The position numbers and the translations under genes were made by a program. Below the pieces are notes generated by a model. That model ran no database searches and had not been told where the DNA came from. It saw only the letters and a list, made by a program, of their open reading frames with translations. A stretch of DNA of 64,000 bases, taken from positions 186,001 through 250,000 of the forward strand of contig CAVYTS010000012.1 in assembly GCA_963771305.1 (NCBI GenBank). The letters run 5' to 3'. Of this stretch, positions 26,760-36,111 are shown piece after piece (the first letter of the stretch is position 1; each line of letters opens with the position of its first letter). The DNA comes from CAJCIT01 sp963771305. GTDB lineage: Bacteria; Acidobacteriota; Terriglobia; Bryobacterales; Bryobacteraceae.

Positions 26760-29700
26760 TTAGAACATCAAGCGCAGCGCGAATTGGATGTGGCGCTCGC
26801 TGCCCGTTGCGGTGCTCGTAGATTTGGCCGAAATTACGCATCACCCAAGCGTGTTGTCCGGAATGAGATACTGAGGCGTATTGGAGATGTTGGTCGTCTC
26901 AGCCCGGAAATTCAGCCCGATTCGCTCGGTGAAGTAAAAGGTCTTGTTGACGCCCAAGTCGACGTCCTTCGAACATAGGAGCCGGTCATATTCTGGAGTC
27001 CGCTGTTGCCCTGGGTGAGGGGAGTCGGCGGACCGTAGTTGGCCGTATCGAACCATTCGTTGGGGGTCCGTCCACCAGCCGGTGCCTTGTCATAGGTGGA
27101 CGACAGGACATCGGGGAAGCAACTAGCCCAGACGCCTTGGCAACCATTGGCGCGGATCGTGTAAGGCTGGCCGGTATGGAAGGTCATGATGGTGTTCAGC
27201 GACCAGTCGCCAAGCAGCGCCTGGGCGAACTTATTCATGCTCCCGCCATACTTCTTACCCTTGCCGAAGGGAATGTCGTAGTTGGCGCCAAACGTGAAGT
27301 TCTGGCCGATGTTCCAAGCGGCGTTCGCGTAAGAGGTGGAGATGTTCGTGTTGTCGCGGTAACCGAAGCCGCTCGAGCCACTGAGCGTGGTGCCGCTGTT
27401 GGCTAACGCATGGCCGTAGGTGTAGGAAGCAACGAATTGGAGACCATTGCTCATTCGCTGTTCCAGCTTCGCGACCAACGCGTTGTAGTTGCCGAAGCCA
27501 AAGGTTGCCGTGCCGGAGATACTGCCGATGTCCGGGTACGGGCCGGAGGCTATTGCAGTTGATCGACGTATTCAGTCGTCGCAAAATTCGGACAGGCATT
27601 TTGGTCGGGCTGCAGCAACTGGTGAGACGAGTGATTACCCTGATAGCCCACTTCCAGGGACATCGAGTTGGTCAACTGCTGTTGAACGCCAAGGTTCCAC
27701 TTCTGCACCATCGGGTTCCGGAAATCGTTCGCAACTTCGCGGAACTGGACGCTGGTGACCGGATAGGTAGAGAAGACGGTTTGCGGGTATCCGATCGTTA
27801 TGCCGCCCGTCGCAGCGCCATTTGCAAACAATGGATTCGGTGCGAACTGATTCACGCCGGCGGGATAGTTCAGCTGTGGCGATTCATTGAACGGTAGCGC
27901 TTCGCCGCGGCTCGGATTACCGCCTTGGTTCTCCTCACCACCGTAGAAGATGCCATACGCCCCACGGATCACCGTCTTGGGCCGGATGTTGTACGCGAAA
28001 CCAAAGCGAGGTCCAACATCTCCATAATCCCAGGGAATCAGATATTGGCCCACGCAGCCGCGGCAGACCTTGACGTTCGGGAACAGCGCGGGGTAGGTGA
28101 CACCGCCAAGGTGTAGGGCATGTTGAAGTTCGGCGGAAGCGGCGAAAATTGCGCTGCGCCTCGCGGAATATTGAGCGTCAGAGTGTCGATGTCGAAGTTC
28201 GACTGGCGACCCCATTGCTCGCCGATCGGGGACCACAGCTCATATCGCACGCCGAGGTTGAGGGTCAGCTTGGAAGTGGCCTTCCAATCGTCCTGGACGT
28301 AGAACGCATAGGCCACTCTAGTGGACGAAATTTCGTTTGTGGTCGAAATTTGCCCGCCATTGATGGAGCCCAGCAGGAACGAAGCCATATCGTTGCCGGT
28401 GTCATTGTTCAGAGAGCCGCTCGGACCGGTGTCGACGCCGGTGCTGGGGTAGGAGGTCTGGTTCTTGGAGAAATTCATTTCCCCATGAGGATAGGGATAT
28501 TGGATGAAGGGGAACTTGATGGGCCGGAATTCGAAGCCGAACTTGATGGAATGGCTGCCCTTGGTCACGGAAACGTTCTGAATGAAGTCCCAGACGTTGC
28601 TCCACTCCTTGGTCGGGAGCCAGTCGTTGGCGCCAATCTGGCTATAAATTGCCCAAGCCCAATTTGCGGCAAGCCGCCGTTCAGCGGAGCGGTCGGGTTG
28701 TACCCGCCGATACCGATGTCTGGTGAATTCATCGATGCTGGAGTTGCCTTGCACGCGGGCCGTGACCAAACGGCTAAACGCCAGGCGCGTTTCGGAAATG
28801 AGCGTCGGACTAAAGACGTGGGTGTAGCTCAGGTTGCCGTTGCGGCCGAGGTCCTGCTCGCCTACTCCGTTAAAGTTGCTGCCGTCAAGGGCGCCCGCAA
28901 ACGGCTGGACGCTGCTCTTGTTGGTGTTGCTCCAGCTGAGACCACCAAACAAGCTGTCCTTATCGCTGAGGTGGTAATCCATGCGGAGGTCGCCCTGATC
29001 GGTGTCGAGGTTGCCTGGTGTCACTGTGTAGTAGTCGTTGCTGAAATACTTCCCCGTTTGATAGGGCTGATTGGTGTTGGGGTATAACGCCATCATCTTC
29101 GCCGCCGCCGGATCCCACTGGGAAGAAGGGATAATGTTTCCTGCATACGGAGTGCGGCTGAAAACGGGTGACGCATCCGGTAAAGCCGTTAAGGGTGCCT
29201 GGCACACAACCGCTGGTGCAAACGGTGGTGCGAGGGGTTATAAATCTGGCCCTGCAGCAACGCCCGGCGCAATCTGACGGTCCCAACAATTCAGAGAAAT
29301 TGCCCTGCTTCATCAGCGGCCGTGGGAATCGTATAGAAGCCGCCATAGCCGAGGTTCTGGATGACGCCGCCCGCCGTGTCAATTTTCGTTCCCTGATAGT
29401 CGCCGAAGATGAACAGCTTGTTCTTGATGATGGGACCGCCGATGCCGCCGCCGAATTGGTTCTGAATGAACTTGGGACGCGGAGCACCTGCCAGTTGTTC
29501 TCCCAGCGATTGGCATCCAAATCGGTGTTCTGGAGGTACTCGAACAGCTATCCCGTGAAACTGGTTCGTGCCCGACTTGATTTGGACGTCGATGACACCG
29601 CCGGCCGCACGGCCATACTCGGCGTTGTAGCCGTTGGTGTGGATAGACCATTTCACCGATAGCTTCGACGGAGGGTCCAATGACGTAGGAAGTCTGGTTA

Positions 29701-30320
29701 ATGAAGTCGATGACGTTGACGTTATTGTCGACGCCATTGAGCAGGAAGTTGTTCTCACCGGTCGACCGCACACCGTTGGCGGAGAATCCACCACCGAGTG
29801 AATCGCGCGCTCCTTGCTCCGCAGGCAAAACGCCTGGTGAGAGACGCGCCAGGTAGGCGAAGTTACGCTGGCCGCCCAGGGGAAGGTCTTCAATCTGCGA
29901 AGAGTTAAGATTCACGCCTTGCACTGCCGATTCGGTCTGAAGCAGGGGCGCGGCAGCGGTGACTTCCAGGGTCTGACTGACATCGCCGACCGTGAGGACA
30001 ATGTTTGCACCGATACGATCACCGCCGGTGACGACTACGTTTTTCTGTTCGGCTTTTCTGAATCCGGCTGCTTCCACCGTCAAGGTATAGGTGCCGGGCT
30101 TGAGCAAGGGGCGGGTGTATTCACCGTTTGCACTAGTGGTGACATCGTACGAAAGGCCAGTGGCGTCTTCCGTGATGGTTACTTTTGCGTTGGGTACCGC
30201 CGCCCCGCTGGGGTCGGTGACGGTTCCAGTTAGGGTTCCGAGGTCGCGTTGAGCTAGGGCAAGGGAGCTCAGGAGCAGGAACGTGAGGGCGAGAATGAAA
30301 CAACTACGCAAACGAGGCAT
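26760..30320 (-). pseudogene. Oar-like TonB-dependent receptor broken by ten or more single-base indels
   Basis: ATG 30320 follows GGAAGGAG and starts a signal peptide (RLRSCFILALTFLLLSSLALAQ), a carboxypeptidase-regulatory domain (LTGTVTDPSGAAVPNAKVTI) and a plug-like region (FSANGVRSTGENNFLLNGVD). Beyond residue ~210 the conserved reading jumps frame repeatedly: TNGYNAEYGRAAGGVIDVQI, then FEYLQNTDLDANRWENNW, then RPKFIQNQFGGGIGG, LMKQGNFSELLG, a long clean part (about 28.2-29.1 kb, itself with a compensated pair near 28.7 kb), KVCRGCVGQYLIPWDYGD, and the end HIQFALRLMF before TAA 26760. Both insertions and deletions occur. I see no stop created by substitution. The restored protein would be about 1185 residues, like its intact paralogue at 7961. 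Its promoter and terminator look sound. Confidence 0.85.
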
Positions 30321-30395
30321 AGACTCCTTCCAAAGTACGGCTGTTGTAAACGCTATCACAAGAAAAGTTAACGTTGCAAGAAATTTTTTTGGGAG

Positions 30396-30424
30396 GCTAT
30401 AAAAGGAGGCTAAGTGATTGTTAA
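30396..30424 (-). promoter_or_regulatory. Candidate sigma-70 promoter for the second TonB receptor
   Basis: On the minus strand, TTAACA (30424-30419), a 17-base spacer, and TATAGC (30401-30396). The start would lie about 70 bases before the receptor ATG. GTAAACGC (30346-30353) and GTTAACG (30367-30373) lie between, like the palindrome at 15211. Confidence 0.4.
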
Positions 30425-30862
30425 ATAGACAGATATGTAAAATGGGAAAACGCTACGGGCTTCGGGATATGCGTTTCGTACTATTGAAAACTAGTACCAG
30501 CGGGGTGGAAAGGGTTCGGAGCGCAGACGACGAAGAGGCAGAGCAATAATTGACCACAGGTGAACCGCGGACCGCCAACCGCCTCCCGGACGGAATGAAA
30601 ACTCCTTTGGACAAGTTTGGGCAGGTAATCTGATGCGGGCGAGCGCTCGATTACTGTCGCGCCTCAGAAAGCCTTTCTGGGCTCGTCAGCTTTAACGTGT
30701 TTTCAGAACAACACCGAACGCTGACTCTTGAGTTCTACGGCACGACGCGGGCTCGTACGGTCTTTGGTAGTCAGCGTCGAATTAATATAGTTGCATTGTG
30801 TATAAGATTCCGAAGCAGGCACTGGGTGACTCGGGCATGGCGTTGACGGCTTCAAAATCGCG
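30425..30862. other. Gene-free stretch between divergent genes
   Basis: No credible coding frame or RNA gene is seen. It must hold the promoter of the plus-strand ASPIC gene at 30863, but no convincing -35/-10 pair stands out. A GGAGGCTA direct repeat lies just to its left (30392-30411). Confidence 0.5.
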
Positions 30863-33800
30863 ATGAAGAGTAGCGAAGAGAAGAAACCGAGCCGGCGTGA
30901 GTTTCTGGCTACCGTAAGTGCGGTCTCTGCGGTTGCGAGTAGTTTGGCGCTGCTTCCGGCTGCCGCCGTCGCAGCCAACGCATCCACAGGTGCAGCAGAC
31001 GATGCTGCGGCGATGGCATATGCGGAGCACCGCCCTCCCTACCTCGCGCTGGAAGAGTTTATCACTGCGGGGCATGACGAGTTCGCGGGCGAAAGTATCG
31101 CCATCGAAATTGAGGACGAGCTCCGGTTGGCACTGGAGTCTGGCGAACTGCCCATCGCGCAGGGAGTGCGGGGTTCGTCGCCGTGGCCGAAGACGTATCG
31201 CAAGTTGGCGAGCGACCTGGACGAGGCGGTCTACGATCCAGCGGATGCCAGCATCACGGCGGGATGGAAACGCTGGCGCAGTTCGCTAGGAACGGTCCGC
31301 CGCAGTCGATTTTATGTGCTCCCGGACGACGTCATCCGTTTCGAGGTTGCGAGCGAAGACCATAACGGCCTGACGCATCGGACCGGACAGTGGAAGCAGG
31401 TGTGGGCCGAAGGCAAGATCGTCGAATGGTCGCCGGAATGGGAGCACGTCGCCTTCGCGAAGGAGCCCTATTTCCGGGATGTGTCCGCCAGTGTATTCGC
31501 CAAGACACCGTCTTTCCAGGCGCAGATGGCGCGCGGCATTCCTTATTGGCGGTCGGCGTTGGACTTGGCCGCGGGCATCGACATCTATGGGAGCAATGGG
31601 ATCGCCGTCGGCGACGTGGACAACGACGGCGTGGATGAGATCTACGTTTCGCAGCCAGGAGGATTGCCCAACCGCCTGTATAAACCGGTGCTGGACGGGA
31701 CGATGCTCGACATCACCGAAGAGTGGGCTGCGGGGATATTGGACGACACCTCTTGCGCCTTGTTCCTGGACGTAAGGAATACCGGCCGGCAGGACCTGGT
31801 GGTGTTGCGCCCCATGGGGCCTCTACTGTTGGTCAACGAGGGGAAACGATTCTCGCTGAGGGACGACGCGTTCCGCTTTGCGAAGACGCCGCCGGGCGGG
31901 TTCACCGGCATGGCCGCGGCCGACTATGACCGCGACGGGAAAGTGGATCTTTACTTATGCACCTACGTCTACTTCCAATCAGAAGCGCAGTTCACCTATC
32001 CCGCGCCGTACCACGATGCACAGAACGGGCCGCCCAACTTTCTGTTCCGGAATGCATTGAAGGCGGACGGAAGCGGTTTCTTCGAGGACGTCACGGCCGA
32101 GACAGGCATGAGCCAAAACAACAACCGGTTCAGTTTCGCGCCGGCCTGGTGCGACTACAACGGCGATGGGTGGCCCGACCTGTATGTGGCCAATGATTTC
32201 GGCCGCAAGAACCTCTACCGCAACAAAAGCGGCCATTTCGAGGATGTGGCGGCGGCGGCGGGGGTCGAAGACTTGGGTCCTGGCATGAGCACGAGCTGGT
32301 TCGATTACGACGGCGACGGCAAGCCCGATCTATATGTAGCGAACATGTGGACCGAGATCGGGCAGAGGATCGTTCGCGATCCGGCGTTTGTGCCGTCGCG
32401 TGAGTTCCGGGACGCGTACATCCAACACACCAAAGGCAACTCGCTCTACCGCAATCGGGGCGATGGGACGTTCGAATACACGGGGGATTCGCAACACGTA
32501 GAATTCGGACCCTGGACATGGGGAGCAGGCGGCCACGATCTCGATAACGATGGCCACCCGGAGATCCTGGCGACGTGCGGCATGCTTTCCGGCGGAAAGC
32601 CTGAAAAAACGATGAGGAAGGACTTGATGGGTTTCTTCTGGCGCCAAGTGGTGGCCCGCGCGCCGTTGAAAGCAATGCCATCTGCCCGGTATGAGAATGG
32701 CTGGAATGCCATTAATCAGTTCGTCCGCGAAGACTCTTTCTGGAGCGCGTATCAGCCAAACGTGCTGCACGCAAGGCGAGGCGACCGGTATTACGATTTC
32801 TCAGGCGTAAGCGGGCTTGACTTCGCTGATGACGGCCGATCCTTCGCGGTGACAGACTTCGATGGCGATGGCCGGCCTGATGTGATTCTGAAGAACCGAC
32901 TGGGGCCCATGGTGCGGGTGCTCCAAAACAATTGCGCCAGTGAGAACAAGTCCATCGCGTTCGTGCTGGAAGGAACCAAGTCGAATCGTGATGCGATTGG
33001 TGCGCGCGTGGACGCGGACGGACAGGTGAAGTGGCTGGAGGCCGGATCGAATTTTCTTGGGCAACACAGCAAGCGAATGATCTTCGGGCTCGGCGCGGCG
33101 GAGAATGTGAAGCGCCTGCGGATCACGTGGCCCTCCGGGAGCGTTCAGGAGCTTGAGAATCTGCGCGCCGGGTTCACCTACCGGATTGTTGAGGGAGGGA
33201 AGCAAGCAGACGCGCAAGCCGTTTCGCTCGCGAACCCCGCTGGAGTCGAAACCTGTAGAAGCCCAAAACGACCTAGCTCTGCGCGACACGTGGTTGGTTG
33301 AACCGCTTCCTTTACCGGAACCGCAAACGGGCCCATGCCTGCTCGCGATCACGCATGGCGACGAGGCACGCGGCCTATCTGGCATTGAGGTGCGCGTGAT
33401 CGATCTGAGCACGGCAACACCGGAGCGTCGCCAGTATTACGAGATCTTTCGCCGCTATCTGTTCGATTGGAGGACGAAACTGCACACGCCACTGTTTCTT
33501 CTTTTGAACGAACACGGTCAGGCGGTAAAGGTGTATGCCGACCGGCGCGCTGAAAATCCGCCAACAAATCTTCAGGCGGCGACTGTGCGGGCCGACTTGG
33601 CCAGCCTCAAGACCGGCGGCGGCTCGGCACTCCCGTTTCCCGGCATTACGATCTTGCCGATGCGTCGCGACTATTACAAGTTGGGAGCTGCGTTTCTTTG
33701 GTACGGCTATCCCGAACCTGCGCTTCCTTATCTGGAGCAAGCTCTGGTGCGAACGCCAGACAATCCGCGAGTCTTGTTACTGGTTGGGCAAATCCACTTG

Positions 33801-34418
33801 CGTGCCGGCCGGCTGGACCAGGCCGAGCAAGCCATGGACAAAGCTCTGCTGGTGAACCCGGGATTTGCCGAGGCGCTGGCAGAGCTGGGCGGTGTCTCTG
33901 AAGCCCGTGGCGACTGGCCCAAGGCACTCAAGCAGTACGAACAGGCACTGGCACTGAAGCCCGATCTGTCGGATACGCTTTTGAATGCGGCGGAGGCGGC
34001 GAACCATTTGGGCGATGCCAAGCAGTCGGAGGAGTTTTTGCGGCGTGCGCTCAAGGTCAACCCGGATTCAGCGGACGCGGCCAATCGATTGGGCCTGCTG
34101 TGCGCGAAACAGGACCGAACCGACGAAGCGCGTACGTACTTCGAGCAGGCCATCGCCAAGAAGCGTGACTACAGCGGAGCCATTAACAACCTTGGTGTGC
34201 TCTATTTGAAGACAGGCAAGGTGAGCGAGGCCATTGCGGCGTTCCAGTACGGCATTCAAGTGACGCCGGACGAGGACATACTGTATCTCAATCTCGGTCG
34301 GATCTATGCTCAGAGTGGGCAGTTCGATAAGGCGCGTGAACTGATGCAGTCATTGTTGGACCGCAAGCCGGATAGCGAGCTGGCGAAGAAAGCGCTGCGG
34401 GAGTTGCAGGGCCGGTGA
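30863..34418 (+). CDS. Tat-exported FG-GAP/ASPIC-UnbV protein with C-terminal TPR domain, one frameshift near 33207
   Basis: ATG 30863 begins a twin-arginine signal (KKPSRREFLATVSAVSAV). About 200 unassigned residues follow, then FG-GAP repeats from about residue 250 (DVDNDGVDE, DYDRDGKVD, DYNGDGWPD, DYDGDGKPD, DFDGDGRPD) and the ASPIC module (NRDAIGARVDADG, LRITWPSGS, YRIVEGGKQAD). The frame then drifts into a non-conserved tail ending at 33301. Removing one base near 33207 continues as KPFRSRTPLESKPVEAQND, a ~100-residue thioredoxin-like segment (IVRVIDLSTATPE-like, FLLLNEHGQAVKVY) and TPR repeats to 34418. So one ~1184-residue gene is more likely than two overlapping genes of 812 and 421 residues. 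ASPIC plus TPR on one chain mirrors the gene at 17013 in reverse domain order. Confidence 0.78.
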
Positions 34419-34450
34419 GAGGTGCTGGGCCTGTCACGAACGACCGAGCG

Positions 34451-34492
34451 AAACGACGAGGCGTCGTTTGCGGGCCGGGGGCCCACCCTACG
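34451..34492. repeat. REP-like double hairpin, copy 3
   Basis: AAACGACG-AGG-CGTCGTTT then GGGCC-GGG-GGCCC and ACCCTACG. Bases differ from copies 1 and 2 symmetrically in both arms of each stem, so pairing is conserved. Confidence 0.78.
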
Positions 34493-34518
34493 TCGCGTTT
34501 CGAAGCGGTGTTTGATTT

Positions 34519-34767
34519 ATGCACTTTTTATTCCTATTAATAGTGATGGCGCAGAACGGGCAGGATACGGGGCTCCAGCAGATGATTCGCCAGATTGCGG
34601 AATCGGGCCGGGTCGCCGAAGCCGGTGAGACGCCTGATAAGCGCGTAGTGACGAGGGCGCAGATCGCTCCGGGCGTGCCACCCTTACTGAGCTTTCGCTA
34701 TTACGAAGGGAAACAACATCATCGGTTTGGCGATTTGGATTTGGTGTTGGATGACGCGGGTCATTAG
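34519..34767 (+). CDS. Small hypothetical protein
   Basis: 82 residues with a short hydrophobic start (MHFLFLLIVMAQNGQ) and a polar remainder (QQMIRQIAESGRVAEAGETP, LLSFRYYEGKQHHRFGDLDL). I recognise no family. It lies between an ASPIC-TPR gene and a TPR gene on the same strand and could be a small exported protein, but no strong Shine-Dalgarno supports it. It may be spurious. Confidence 0.35.
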   Translation: MHFLFLLIVMAQNGQDTGLQQMIRQIAESGRVAEAGETPDKRVVTRAQIAPGVPPLLSFRYYEGKQHHRFGDLDLVLDDAGH

Positions 34768-34802
34768 CGTGCCCAGAGTAATGGCCTTAGATGAAAGCCG
34801 AT

Positions 34803-35040
34803 GAACGCGGATTGTTTGATTCGTCGAGTAAGCGGGCCGGCATCCGACTCTCGCGGAGGCTCTGCATGCTCAGGAGTCTGTCTTAAAACTGTAGCAGTCG
34901 CTCTGAATCGGTATGGTGGCGAAAGCCGAGATGACTCTCGGCTCGGCAGGCTAAAGCCCGCGCCACGTGGGCCTAGTGGATTGGGGGTGCGGTCACGGGG
35001 GCTGGAGTCCGCTTGCTTACGCGCGCGGTTCAGTGCTGGA
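34803..35040. repeat. Dispersed intergenic repeat region (modules A, hairpin and B)
   Basis: Module A ACGCGGATTGTTTGATTC (34805-34822) recurs at 39801 and, diverged, at 51061. A hairpin AGCCGAGA-TGAC-TCTCGGCT (34924-34943) plus GCAGGCTAAAGCCCGCGCCA recurs at 42604-42646. Module B, CCGCTTGCTTACGCGCGCGG and following bases (35009-35040), recurs at 38191, 39884 and 55421. The right part may be translated as the start of the next gene. Confidence 0.7.
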
Positions 35041-36078
35041 GTTTCCACGGCTCAGAAGTTAGCGGTGATCGCCCTGGTGGCAGGTGGACTGTGGGCGGCT
35101 GACTCGCCGCGCGAGGAGGGTGTTGCTGCGTATGGCAGCGGCCGTTACTCGGTCGCACTTGGGAAACTGAAGGAAGCGGTTGGCAAGAACGCAGCCGACC
35201 AAACCAGCCGCGTCTTTCTTGCATTGACGCAAGCAGCGCTCAACGACTGCGCCAGCGCGCTACCGGAACTGACTAAGGCGACCGAAGCCCAAGATGCGAC
35301 ACTGGCGCAGTTGGCCGGACTCGCCGCCGTCAAGTGCCACTCCTCGGCCGGGGATGATACCGAGGCGCTGGTCATAGCACATCGCTTGAGCCAGCGCTTT
35401 CCGAACAACGCCGATGTCCTATATACCGTGGCGAAGTTGCACATGAAGGCGTTCAATGACGCGACCTATGCCATGTTCGAGCACACCGCTTCCTCCTACC
35501 GTGTACACGAATTGTCGGCTGAAATCTTTGAAGTGGACCATCGCTACACGGACGCGGCCGCCGAGTACCGCAAAGCCATCGCTATGAATCCGAAGGCCGT
35601 CAACCTGCATTTCCGATTGGGCCGAGCACTGCTTTTGGAATCGCACGATGCGGCGGCGCTCGAGGCGGCCAAACTGGAGTTCCAAGCGGAGTTACAACTC
35701 AGTCCCGAAGATTCGGCATGCGAATTTCAACTTGGGCAAATCGCACAGGCACAGGGGAAGCGCGATGAGGCGAAACAGCACTTCGGACGGGCGCTCGGGT
35801 TGTCGCCAACATTCGTCGAAGCGATGGTGGCGTTGGGAAAGATCGAGACACAGGAAAAGCACTTCCCGGAGGCAATCACGCGCCTGCAACGAGCTATCGC
35901 GCTGGAACCCACCAGCGAGAATGCGCACTACGCGCTTATGATGGCGTACCGAGACAGCGGCCAGATGGCCAAGGCAAAAGCAGAGAAGACGGTCCTGGAC
36001 AAACTGCAGAAGCCTCCGGAAGGCGAGTTCACGAATTTTCTCAAAAAGCTGGGCGAGAAACCCCCGGAAGAGAAATAG
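34987..36078 (+). CDS. Exported TPR-repeat protein, start uncertain
   Basis: The secure part begins at the hydrophobic core LAVIALVAGGLWAADSP and continues in TPR repeats (SGRYSVALGKLKEAVGKNAA, YTDAAAEYRKAIAMNPKAVN, FQLGQIAQAQGKRDEAKQHF, FPEAITRLQRAIALEPTSEN) to a lysine/proline-rich end. The frame is open much further upstream, but that part is the dispersed repeat. GTG 34987 gives a basic n-region (RSRGL...RARF) before the hydrophobic stretch and is my choice; GTG 35065 would leave almost no signal peptide. No catalytic domain is seen. It is followed after 33 bases by a CRTAC1-like gene, repeating the TPR/ASPIC pairing found elsewhere in the window. Confidence 0.8.
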   Translation: MRSRGLESACLRARFSAGVSTAQKLAVIALVAGGLWAADSPREEGVAAYGSGRYSVALGKLKEAVGKNAADQTSRVFLALTQAALNDCASALPELTKATEAQDATLAQLAGLAAVKCHSSAGDDTEALVIAHRLSQRFPNNADVLYTVAKLHMKAFNDATYAMFEHTASSYRVHELSAEIFEVDHRYTDAAAEYRKAIAMNPKAVNLHFRLGRALLLESHDAAALEAAKLEFQAELQLSPEDSACEFQLGQIAQAQGKRDEAKQHFGRALGLSPTFVEAMVALGKIETQEKHFPEAITRLQRAIALEPTSENAHYALMMAYRDSGQMAKAKAEKTVLDKLQKPPEGEFTNFLKKLGEKPPEEK

Positions 36079-36111
36079 GCGCGGGGAGCACGTATCGTTC
36101 GATCCTTTCCA

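Noticed and set aside
28149..29087. Plus-strand open frame of 312 codons
   Set aside because: It lies opposite the TonB receptor, whose motifs are clear on the other strand. Composition is that of a shadow frame.
33153..33210. A separate gene start for the TPR part at 33153
   Set aside because: The first ~18 codons are antiparallel in character to ASPIC coding sequence, with no ribosome site. A one-base frameshift in a fused gene explains both frames better.
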